Assembly (NCBI RefSeq): GCF_014645815.1
Contig: NZ_BMML01000018.1
Location: 157,366-221,365 of the forward strand
Origin: Streptomyces fuscichromogenes
GTDB taxonomy: Bacteria; Actinomycetota; Actinomycetes; Streptomycetales; Streptomycetaceae
DNA length: 64,000 bases
Reading direction: 5' to 3'
Below, piece by piece: positions 42,794 through 51,200 of the stretch. Numbering within the stretch: the first letter of the stretch is position 1; the number at the start of each line of letters is the position of its first letter. The notes beneath the pieces are model-generated. The model saw nothing but the letters and a program-made list of their open reading frames with translations, had not been told where the DNA came from and did no database searches. The translations under genes and the position numbers were made by a program.

Positions 42794-43240
42794 GTGGGTC
42801 CGGCCGTCGTGCTCTCGGGTGGTGGCCGGGTGCGCCGAGTACGCCTCGGACGTTCATCAGCGGGAGTTCGCGGTGAAGGGTGGAGTGGATTCGGCCAGTG
42901 CCTCGTCGTGGCCGCTGTCCGTGGACGGACTCTTGATCTCACCCGAGGAGACAGCCGAGAAGAAGGCACGGCTCGGGTTGCGTGGCAGGTCCGTGTGGAT
43001 GAGGTGCGATCCATTGACATCGCCGTCTGCGGCAACGCCGCCGTGAACCGCTCCGGTGCCCGGATCGGCGAGGTCGCCGGGCAATGCGACCTTGAAGTTG
43101 CCCTTCCAATCGAAGCCGGCCTCGTCACCGAGAAGACCGACATCGTCGCACCGGTGTACCAGCTTCAGGCCATCGAGGACGAGATTCCCAATACCGAGCA
43201 CGAATTCAGCGTCGACCGCATCGTCACCCTGACGAGGTGA
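42794..43240 (+). CDS. Uncertain small protein
   Basis: The frame from 42794 to the TGA at 43238-43240 becomes strongly GC3-biased after about 42990 and then encodes IDIAVCGNAAVNRSGARI, QCDLEVALPIEAGL, and EDEIPNTEHEFSVDRIVTL. A GTG at 42995 would give 81 residues and may be the real start. No family is recognised, and the upstream part reads less convincingly. The rest of 42501-43499 holds no gene I can support; 43425-43475 is AT-rich and probably carries the promoter of the next gene. Confidence 0.3.
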   Translation: MGPAVVLSGGGRVRRVRLGRSSAGVRGEGWSGFGQCLVVAAVRGRTLDLTRGDSREEGTARVAWQVRVDEVRSIDIAVCGNAAVNRSGARIGEVAGQCDLEVALPIEAGLVTEKTDIVAPVYQLQAIEDEIPNTEHEFSVDRIVTLTR

Positions 43241-43499
43241 TCCCGTGCGCGAGCCGTCGCCGACCGTGCGGTTTGATGTGGGAGGACTTGACGCCCGACA
43301 AGATCGCGGACATCCAGACGTCGACGGAGCGTTGACCGGCGTAGCTCTCTCCCCATCAGTTGACAGGGAGCCGGATGACCTTTACCGCAACAGATGCGAC
43401 AACGTGGGCTGGGTGGAGGAAAGTTATCTGTTCTTAGCGTAGTCATAGAGAGTGCTAATATCTCGCGGAACACAACGACGTGTGACAGGTAGGTCCTCT

Positions 43500-44588
43500 G
43501 TGGGCTACGAGATAGATTTCCTCCCCGTTGGGGACGAGTCGAGCGGTGGCGACGCCATCGCTCTTCGTTACGGCAACCTCTACGGTCCACGTAACGAGCA
43601 GACCGTGATCGTTATTGACGGCGGCTACCTCAAAGCCGGTGAAGCCCTCGTTGAGCACATCCGGAAGCACTACAACACCGGCATCGTTGATCTTGTGGTT
43701 TCAACGCATCCAGACCAGGACCACATCAGCGGACTGCGAGTCGTCCTGGAGGAGCTGACCGTCAAGAAGCTCCTCATGCATCTGCCCTGGAGCCATTCGT
43801 CCGACATGGCGCGGGCAAAGATGATCCTCTCTCTCAACTCGCGGGCGCTACGTACGGAGTTGAGGGACTCTCTTCAAGGTGCAACAGACCTTGAAGAGGT
43901 CGCCAAGGCGCAGGGCGTTCCCATCGAGGAACCGTTCCTTGGCTGGACGAGTGACGACGGTGCCTTCCGGGTGCTCGGTCCCACCGAGGACTATTACCGG
44001 GAACTGCTCGCGGAGATTGTTGAGCCCGACTCCGATGCGGCAGCTAGAGCGAGTTGGGAAACGCTGGTGCACAAACTGCTCGCGGAAACGTCTCATGAAG
44101 ACCTCGACACCGAGACGCTGGGTGAGAACGGAGAGACCTCCGCTAAGAACAACACCAGTGCCATCTGCTTGTTGGAGGTCGCCGGACGGAAGTTCCTGTT
44201 CACGGGTGACGCTGGGATTCCTGCCCTCGGGCAGGCGCTTGATGTCCTTGAAGCTGAAGGCTTCCAGCCTGGCGAACTGGGCTTTGTCCAGGTGCCTCAC
44301 CATGGCAGCCGCCGGAACGTGAGTCCGTCGATCCTTAACCGGCTGCTCGGACCCAAGGGGCAGGCAGCCGTCATCGGGACGGCCTTCGCATCGGTTCCGC
44401 TGAAGAACCCGGAGCACAAGCACCCCGCGAAGAAGACGACGAACGCCTTCCTGCGGCGTGGATACCCTGTCCATCTGACGCAGGGCATGTCGAAGTGTCA
44501 CTTCCACGATGCCCCTGATCGGGAGGGTTACGGTACCTCGACCCCTGAGCCGCTTCACACCCAAGTGGAAGACAGCGGGGACGCGTAG
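43500..44588 (+). CDS. ComEC-like metallo-beta-lactamase-fold hydrolase
   Basis: Encodes 362 residues from a GTG at 43500 with AGGTAGG upstream. The zinc-binding motif is STHPDQDHISG (His70, Asp72, Asp74, His75), and the further ligands appear in FLFTGDAGIPA and VQVPHHGSRRNVSPS. This is the soluble MBL type related to the C-terminal domain of ComEC, which hydrolyses phosphodiester bonds. It is not a DNA-uptake protein, since no membrane domain is present. The gene is followed, with a 1-base gap, by a membrane protein, so the two act together, possibly as a small defence or stress module. Confidence 0.85.
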   Translation: MGYEIDFLPVGDESSGGDAIALRYGNLYGPRNEQTVIVIDGGYLKAGEALVEHIRKHYNTGIVDLVVSTHPDQDHISGLRVVLEELTVKKLLMHLPWSHSSDMARAKMILSLNSRALRTELRDSLQGATDLEEVAKAQGVPIEEPFLGWTSDDGAFRVLGPTEDYYRELLAEIVEPDSDAAARASWETLVHKLLAETSHEDLDTETLGENGETSAKNNTSAICLLEVAGRKFLFTGDAGIPALGQALDVLEAEGFQPGELGFVQVPHHGSRRNVSPSILNRLLGPKGQAAVIGTAFASVPLKNPEHKHPAKKTTNAFLRRGYPVHLTQGMSKCHFHDAPDREGYGTSTPEPLHTQVEDSGDA

Positions 44589-44589
44589 C

Positions 44590-45345
44590 GTGCTCTGGCT
44601 GGACGACTACGAGCGCCGGGCGCGACTTGCGCCCGGCCTCCTCGCGCTGTTGCCTGTCAGCGTCGCGCTGGCCGTTCTCGGTTTGAGCAAGGCTCCTGTG
44701 ATTGTATCGGTTCTCACTGCGCTGTCGCTGGCCGGTGGTCCGATCGTCCTTGCCGAACTCGTGCGCCACCAAGGCCGGAAGGTTCAAGAGGTGCTCTGGG
44801 CTTCATGGGGTGGCTCGCCGACCATCCAGAAGCTCCGGCTTCTGCAAGAGGGGCAGAACTCGCTACAGCGGGAGACCTGGCGGAAGGCCGTGTCATCCGT
44901 GACCGGGATCGAGTTTGCCTCGGCCCGCAGTGAACGGGCGAACCCGACCAGGGCCGACGAGGCGATCGAGGTGGCCGTAGGACAAGTTCGGAACCTCACG
45001 CGTAACGAGACGAAGTTCCCCCTCCTACGTGCCGAGAACCGAGGATACGGGTTTCATCGGAACCTCTACGGCATCCGTTGGACCGGCCGTATCACCGCGC
45101 TCGTGGTCGTGCTTGGGGTTGTGGGGTACATGCTGTGGCTCGCGAACGTCGAGCATCGGCCGGCGCTCACGACGGTGAATATCCTGGCCCTTCTCGCCAC
45201 AGCGGCTTGCCTCGCTATTTGGTGTGTTCTTCCGTCGCCTGTGCGGATGAAGAATGCGGCCGAACGGTACGCGTACGAGCTGCTGCAAGCTGCCGTCGTC
45301 CTCGCTGCTGAGAAGGCCGAGCCCAGCCCCGAGGGAACCCAGTAG
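44590..45345 (+). CDS. Membrane protein partner of the MBL hydrolase (2+2 TM)
   Basis: Encodes 251 residues from a GTG one base after the hydrolase stop. Two membrane helices lie near the N-terminus (about residues 15-55: LLALLPVSVALAVLGLS and VIVSVLTALSLAGGPIVLA) and two near the C-terminus (about 165-215: ITALVVVLGVVGYMLWLA and VNILALLATAACLAIWCVL), with a charged cytoplasmic helical region between them. No enzyme motif is seen. The layout resembles membrane effectors or anchors in bacterial conflict systems, but no named family is recognised. Confidence 0.6.
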   Translation: MLWLDDYERRARLAPGLLALLPVSVALAVLGLSKAPVIVSVLTALSLAGGPIVLAELVRHQGRKVQEVLWASWGGSPTIQKLRLLQEGQNSLQRETWRKAVSSVTGIEFASARSERANPTRADEAIEVAVGQVRNLTRNETKFPLLRAENRGYGFHRNLYGIRWTGRITALVVVLGVVGYMLWLANVEHRPALTTVNILALLATAACLAIWCVLPSPVRMKNAAERYAYELLQAAVVLAAEKAEPSPEGTQ

Positions 45346-45811
45346 GTCGACGCTCCGCCACGGTCGCCGAGACGCTGCCGCTGCCCGTGCTGGACGGCAC
45401 CGACAGGGTGACGTGGTCACCCAACAGACCGCGGTTCTGAGGATCATGCTGCTTGTGCCGCACCACGGACGGCTGTTGCGCCGCAGCTCCCGGCTGACCG
45501 TCGATGGCGCCCGCCCTAGCAGGCCAGCTACTGCTGCGCGGCTTCCTGCTCCTGCACTGCCCGCTTCTCCGCCTCGGCGGCCCGAGTGTCGGTCACGCAA
45601 GCTGTTTATGCCAGCGGTCAAGCACTTTCCCATCAGACCGTAACAGCGGGCGGGCCGGGACCGGCATCCCAAGCGACAAACGTCAACGGGCCCAAGATGC
45701 CGCTGAGTTCGGTCGGCTCTCGGATCGGCGGGAATTTGGTGACGCTGGCCGATGCGGCCCTGGTGACCCCTGCTCGGAAGCACTCCTTGGCTCAGTACAG
45801 TCGTGGCGAGG
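45346..45811. other. Gene-poor region with a probable IS30 remnant
   Basis: On the minus strand, about 45440-45560 encodes LLGRAPSTVSRELRRNS, which resembles the helix-turn-helix of IS30 transposases; the flanks are broken in all frames. The final part (to 45815) was, before transposon insertion, the leader of the TPR-CHAT gene, and TACAGT at 45796-45801 is a possible -10 element. No intact gene is seen. Confidence 0.4.
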
Positions 45812-45815
45812 TTAG

Positions 45816-45838
45816 TACTCCAGCTGTAGATCGTGATC
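45816..45838 (+). repeat. Left terminal inverted repeat
   Basis: 23 bases, the exact reverse complement of 48236-48258. It is preceded by TTAG. Confidence 0.9.
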
Positions 45839-45894
45839 TTGCTGGTTAGGGCCGGTGCGGGGACAGGTACGGCCACCGTTGATCATCGTGAGTT

Positions 45895-47211
45895 GTGTGG
45901 ACTGACGATGAGACGGTGGCCGCAGGTCACAGCATAGATCCCGCTCGGTGGCGGGAAGGGTTCGAGGTGCTCATGGGGCGGATCGCAGGTCGGTTCGCGC
46001 GGGTCGAACCCCGGTGCCGGGTACGGCGGTTGACGCTCGGGCTGTTGTCGGACCTGCCGCGCAAGAACTGCTGGACGATCGCCGAATGGGCCGGGGAGAA
46101 GTCCCCACACGGGATGCAGCACCTGCTGTGCCGGGCCGTCTGGGACGCCGACGCGGTACGCGACGATGTCCGCGACTACGTCGTGGACCATCTCAACGAC
46201 GAGCAGGCCGTGCTGGTGGTCGACGAGACCGGGGATGTGAAGAAGGGCGTCCACACTGTCGGCGTTCAGCGCCAGTACACCGGCACCGCCGGGAGAGTCG
46301 AGAACTCCCAGGTGGCGGTCTACCTTGTCTACGCCGGTCGGCGCGGACACGCAGCGATCGACCGGGAGTTGTACATCCCGCGCTCATGGGCAAACGATCC
46401 GGATCGCTGCCAGGCCGCGGGCCTTCCCGAAAAGTCCGCCTTCGCGACCAAGCCGGATCTCGCCCGGCAGATGATCGAGCGGTTCCTGGACGCCGGGCAT
46501 CGCGCCGCCTGGATTACGGGGGACGAGGTCTACGGCGGGAACCCGAAGCTACGGGCGGCTCTGGAAGCACGCGGCACGAGCTATGTGCTAGCCATCGCGT
46601 GCTCGGCCGAAGTCCCCACCGCCGCAGGCAAGTTCCGGGCAGACAGCCTGGTCAAGCGGCTCCCCAAACGGGCCTGGCAACGGCTGTCCGCCGGGGCCGG
46701 AGCCAAGGGCCACCGCTTCTACGACTGGGCAGTCATCGATCTCACCGATCCGCACCCCGGCAGCAGCCAGCTGCTGATCCGCCGCAACCGCACCACCGGT
46801 GAACTCGCCTTCTACCGTTGTTTCTCGTCCGGCCCGGTGCCTTTGACGACGCTGGTGCGAGTCGCGGGTTCAAGGTGGCGGGTGGAGGAGACCTTCCAGG
46901 CCGAGAAGGGGCTCGCCGGGCTCGACGAGCACCAAGTCCGCCGCTTCGTCTCCTGGACCCGCTGGGTCACCCTCGCCATGCTCGCCCACGCCTTCCTCGC
47001 TGCCGTCCGTGCCGACGAGCACGCCCGGCACCCCGCCCCGGAGGAGCTGATCCCGCTCAGCTGCAATGAGATCCAGCGCGTGTTCGTCGCCCTGGTCGTG
47101 CGACCCGTGCACGACGACGCCCACTGGCTGAGTTGGTCCGACTGGCGGCGACGCCATCAGGCCCGGTCCCGAGTCGGCCATTACCATCGGCAAGCCGCGC
47201 ATCAGACCTGA
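45895..47211 (+). CDS. IS701-family DDE transposase
   Basis: Encodes 438 residues from a GTG at 45895. The three acidic residues are recognisable: Asp in LVVDETGDVKKG, Asp in AAWITGDEVYGGNP, and Glu in WRVEETFQAEKGLAGLDEH. The N-terminus (ARWREGFEVLMGRIAGRFAR) and the NCWTIAEWAG region are typical of actinobacterial IS701 transposases. The gene is intact and the element's ends and target duplication are perfect, so it was recently mobile and may still be. Confidence 0.93.
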   Translation: MWTDDETVAAGHSIDPARWREGFEVLMGRIAGRFARVEPRCRVRRLTLGLLSDLPRKNCWTIAEWAGEKSPHGMQHLLCRAVWDADAVRDDVRDYVVDHLNDEQAVLVVDETGDVKKGVHTVGVQRQYTGTAGRVENSQVAVYLVYAGRRGHAAIDRELYIPRSWANDPDRCQAAGLPEKSAFATKPDLARQMIERFLDAGHRAAWITGDEVYGGNPKLRAALEARGTSYVLAIACSAEVPTAAGKFRADSLVKRLPKRAWQRLSAGAGAKGHRFYDWAVIDLTDPHPGSSQLLIRRNRTTGELAFYRCFSSGPVPLTTLVRVAGSRWRVEETFQAEKGLAGLDEHQVRRFVSWTRWVTLAMLAHAFLAAVRADEHARHPAPEELIPLSCNEIQRVFVALVVRPVHDDAHWLSWSDWRRRHQARSRVGHYHRQAAHQT

Positions 47212-47232
47212 TGTGCTGAGCAGGCTGGTTGG

Positions 47233-47270
47233 CCACTGAGCACATTCGTTGGCACTTCCGTGCTCAGTGG
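47233..47270. terminator. Bidirectional terminator inside the transposon
   Basis: CCACTGAGCAC (47233-47243) and GTGCTCAGTGG (47260-47270) are exact complements with a 16-base loop, between the convergent transposase and ridA genes. Confidence 0.8.
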
Positions 47271-47285
47271 ACGAAGGGCATCTGT

Positions 47286-47693
47286 TCAGTCCAGGATCGC
47301 GGTGGCTTCGATCTCGACCAGATGGTCGGGGACGTCCAGGGCCGCAACACCCAGCAGCGTGGCCGGCGGGACCGGGGTGATGCCCAGCTTCGCAGACGCC
47401 CGGGAGATGCCCTCCAGGAGTGGGGGCATCTTGTCGGGGGTCCAGTCGACGACGTAGAAGGTCAGTTTCGCCACGTCGTTGAAGGAGCCGCCAGCCTCGG
47501 CCAGGGCGGTGCCGATATTGAGGTAGCACTGCTCGACCTGCGCGGCGAGGTCGCCTTCGCCGACCGTGATCCCCTCGGCATCCCAGGCGACCTGGCCGGC
47601 GATGAAGACTAGCTTCGACCCCGTTGCGATCGACACCTGCCGGTAGACATCGATCTTGGGCAATCCACTCGGGTTTACCAGGTTGATGGCCAT
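47286..47693 (-). CDS. RidA/YjgF-family protein (transposon passenger)
   Basis: Encodes 135 residues of the Rid family: FIAGQVAWDAEGITVGEGDL, the YLNIGTALAEAGGSFNDVAK helix, and VPPATLLGVAALDVPDHLVE. RidA hydrolyses reactive enamine/imine intermediates. The Arg that binds the substrate carboxylate in classical RidA is not evident at the usual place (PPATLLGVAAL), so this belongs to one of the divergent Rid subgroups. It is divergent from hxlR (142 bases between starts) and is likely its target. Confidence 0.85.
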   Translation of the reverse strand: MAINLVNPSGLPKIDVYRQVSIATGSKLVFIAGQVAWDAEGITVGEGDLAAQVEQCYLNIGTALAEAGGSFNDVAKLTFYVVDWTPDKMPPLLEGISRASAKLGITPVPPATLLGVAALDVPDHLVEIEATAILD

Positions 47694-47764
47694 GCTGCCT
47701 GCCTCCTTGTCCTAAGCGCCTGTGGGCTCGTGTCCACCCATTCAAGGCGCCTTCGGTCTCTTGT

Positions 47765-47779
47765 GGTTACTCAGGAACC
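47765..47779. promoter_or_regulatory. Possible HxlR operator between ridA and hxlR
   Basis: GGTTACTCAGGAACC contains an inverted GGTT/AACC pair and lies in the divergent region of ridA and hxlR. Assignment to HxlR is inferred from position only. Confidence 0.35.
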
Positions 47780-47835
47780 GTAGGAGAGTGGACGCTGACA
47801 TGGAAGAACGCACTTTCCAGTGACTGGGGAACCCG

Positions 47836-48216
47836 ATGGTGACCAAACAGATCAAGGGCCCGTCCGAGGAAGCAGACCTCAGGCGCGCGGACTCATTGGC
47901 GCGAGAGATCTTCTCTGACGTTGCCAACAAGTGGGCGTTCCTGATCATCGAGACTCTCGGTGACCGCACCCTGCGCTTCAGCGAACTGCGGAACGAGATC
48001 GAGGGCATCAGCCACAAGATGCTCACCCAGAACCTGCGCATGCTGGAGCGCAACGGCCTGGTCGAGAGAAACGTGCACCCCACCGTCCCACCACGTGTCG
48101 AATACACCCTCACCGAGCCGGGCCAGGGCCTACGCGCAACCGTCGACGGAATGTGCGACTGGACGCACCGCTACTTCGCGCACATCGAGGCCGCCCGCCA
48201 CCGCTTCGACGCCTGA
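47836..48216 (+). CDS. HxlR-family transcriptional regulator (transposon passenger)
   Basis: Encodes 126 residues from an ATG at 47836. The winged helix is typical: FSDVANKWAFLIIETLGDRT, then RFSELRNEIEGISHKMLTQN, LRMLERNGLVERNVHPTVPP, RVEYTLTEPGQGL. HxlR proteins act as activators or repressors that sense aldehydes or oxidants. The gene lies inside the transposon, reads toward the TPR-CHAT gene, and ends 53 bases before its start, so read-through into the CHAT operon is possible. Confidence 0.92.
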   Translation: MVTKQIKGPSEEADLRRADSLAREIFSDVANKWAFLIIETLGDRTLRFSELRNEIEGISHKMLTQNLRMLERNGLVERNVHPTVPPRVEYTLTEPGQGLRATVDGMCDWTHRYFAHIEAARHRFDA

Positions 48217-48235
48217 CGGCTGACGGCTGACGGCT

Positions 48236-48258
48236 GATCACGATCTACAGCTGGAGTA
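48236..48258 (-). repeat. Right terminal inverted repeat
   Basis: 23 bases, the exact reverse complement of 45816-45838. It is followed by TTAG and then, 7 bases later, by the ATG of the TPR-CHAT gene. Confidence 0.9.
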
Positions 48259-48269
48259 TTAGGGGGATC

Positions 48270-51200
48270 ATGGAAGAACAGGCGACAAACTTCCGGCGCG
48301 CCATGCTGGCCATCAGCGATGAGGTGGAACAGGCCCGGACGGAGGGGGGCACACAGGAAGCACTGGAGGCTCTCCTCCGAGGCGTGGACCGTGCCAGGGA
48401 CCAGCTCACGGAGGCGGACGGTGAGGCCTTCGGCTGGTACGCCCACTTCGGGTTTCGGGCGTGCGAGCTGTACGAGAGTCAGGAACGGAGTGACCTCGTC
48501 GTCGAGTTGGCCGGGGAGTTGTGGCGGGAGAGCCGCACTCACAGTTCGCCGCGAGGTCAGCTCCGCGCAGCGATCGCCTTGGTCGGGGCGCACGCTGCCG
48601 AGGGCCGTGTCGCCGCCGCGGTTCAACATGCCGTCTCGATTCCCCAGCTCATGGAATCGGCCGCGAAACCTCCTGCCCATGCTGTGTACGACGTTCTCCT
48701 TCCGGCTGTTGACCACAACCAGATCTGGGACTTTCTGACCGGCTTCGCTCAGCACGTCTATTACGTTGCGGAGAACTATCCCGCCTGCATTGAGGTGTGC
48801 CGAATCCTCCTGCGGATCGCCCCTGACGGTGCGGACGTGGCCGCCTTGATGGCATTCTCCATGGGCCGCATGGCGGACCACGCATCCGCCGAGGGGGCCT
48901 ATCGCCGAGCCATCGCGCTCGACCCGGAGAGAGGTGGTCTCCATACCGGACTGACGGCAGCGCTGATGGGGCTCGGCCGTCTCGACGAGGCTCTCGAGTC
49001 GCAGTCACGGGCCATCGAACTGAAGCCGGACGAGGTCCTCTATCGCCTCACCCGTGGAAATATCCATGAGGCTCTCGGGGAGCACACCGCTGCCATCGCC
49101 GAATATGACCTCATCCTCGAGTCCTTGGACGGAGCTGACGCTTCGGCGGAGGCGGAGTCCTTCGGACAGGCCTCATCCACGCATGATGTATGGAACCTGA
49201 CGTCACAGGAGCTGAGCAGACTGGTTCTCATCGCCCGACTGCGAAGCCTGGCAGAGGTGGGCCTTCCGGAGCAGGTTGCGGAGCATGCCCATCCGCTCCT
49301 GGCACGGGACGACCCGGCGATGCAGCAAATCGTCCACCGACTCCTGGGCGACGCCCTACGGCGGGCGAGGCGGACGGAGCAGGCTTGCGACGCGTACGCC
49401 CGGGCCGTGGCGGCAGGTGACGACAGTCGTGAGACCCGCACCACCCTGTGTGAGTGGCTGGTCGAGTGCGGGAGAGTCGACGAGGCGGTGCGTGAACTGA
49501 GCCGCATGGCCGACCTTTCCGAATCGTCCCCGGAACCCATTGCCGCCCGTGAGGCCTTGGCCGAACTAGTGGACCGATTTCCCGCCCATGCGCCTGCCCT
49601 GCGCGCGCGAGGGCAGGCGGAGAGCGCGTGCGGCTGCCCTGCACAGGCGGTCGCTACGTTCTCGCAGGTCCTCGACCGACATCCGCAGGACGGCTGGGCG
49701 CTACTGTGGCGGGGAGTCGCCCTGGTGTCACGCAGCGACGAACATGAGCCGGCCGAGCGAGGCTGGTCTACCGCCTTCTCCCTGTTGAGGGTCCGGGACG
49801 CTCTCCTGGACCTTGCACAAGCAGCGCACCTCGAGGGGGGCCACCAGGAGCGCGCACGAGAGGCCTTCGGCTGGCTGCTGGAACGCGCTGTGTGGAGCCC
49901 GCTGATACTTACCAGCCTCATGGACGACCTCTCGGCGATGAAGCACCTCACCAGCGCCCTGCCCGGATTGGAAGCACCGTTCCAGGCCCTGTACGAGAGC
50001 CACACTCACGACAACCCCGCGCGCCGGTGGAGCGAGGCGGCTGCGAAGCTCGCGGCAGCGCGCGCCGAGTTGGAACTGATCGGACTGCCGTTGCTCGCGG
50101 CGCTGGCCGATGCGATTCGGGCGGACAGCCTCATGCGACTCCATCGGCTCCAGGAGGCACTCGACGCGATGTCAGCGGCCGAGAAATCTGCCTCCTTTCT
50201 GGGACTCGGCCCGCATCAACGTGTGGATGACCACGTGCGTTCGGTGATGTGCAACGCCCGTGGCTCCGGGCACGAAGCCGTCTTCCTGTCACTCGAACAC
50301 TTGGAGTTGGCCGCCCTAGTGAGGGCCGAGATGCAGAGCTACCTCAATCGACTGCGTGCAGACGCCATGTCGATGCTCGGTCATTTCGAAAGAGCCATGG
50401 ACAAGGCCAGCGAATTCGCCTTGGGCACCGACCGGACGGATACCGTGCGGTCCCAACTGCAAAGCGCACGCCTCCTCCGCGATGCCGGCCGTCATGACGA
50501 GGCGTTGGCCGTGTTGGAGTCTCTCGCGGACGAGGCATTGGAACCGGATGATATGTTCTGGCGGGACAATCTGCGCGTCACCGTCTTCATGAGGTCGCGA
50601 AGACTCGACGAGGCACGAGGGCTCGCTTTGCGGACGCTGGAATGGATCCCGGCGGATTTCACCTACGCGCGAGCCGTGCTGCAAGCCAATCTGGCCTGGA
50701 TCCTGGTGGTGGAGCAGCAGGCGGAGGAAGCCCTGAAGCTTCTGGACGGTATGGAGATCGGACCGGAGATCACCTGGCAGCAGCGCAAGGTCTGGCATCA
50801 GATCCGGGGGACGGCGCTCGGGCAACTCGGCAGGTGTGCCCCTGCATTGGCGGAATTCCTAACGGTGCTGTCGATCGTCGAGGAGTTCCGACTGACCCTG
50901 AGAGGGCTGAACGCGCGCATATCGTGGCAGGCGGAGCATCTCCAGCTGCACGCGCAGGCCATGTCCTGCGCGCTGAACGCGGAAGACTTGGGAACACTGT
51001 TCCAACTCCTCGAACGGTCCAAGGCGCAGGCGTTCCTCGACCAACTGGACGCGGACGGAACGGTGCTCGACACCACGAGTGAAGAGCTGCGGACGTATCT
51101 GGAAGCTGCCCGAGCCAGGCGAGCAGTGCTGCACGAACTCGTTGACGCACCTCGTCCGGAGGCCGAGATCGAGCTGCTTCACACGTACGAACGCCAGGGT

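Larger units (their letters stand above)
45816..48258. mobile_element. Complete IS701-type transposon with passenger genes ridA and hxlR
   Basis: Perfect 23-base terminal inverted repeats (45816-45838 and 48236-48258; left starts TACTCCAGCTGTAGATC) enclose an IS701-family transposase, a RidA gene and an HxlR gene, 2443 bases in all. The element is flanked on both sides by TTAG (45812-45815 and 48259-48262), a target duplication of the YTAR form known for IS701. There is no second copy of the end sequence directly after the transposase, so the other two genes lie inside the element. Confidence 0.88.
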
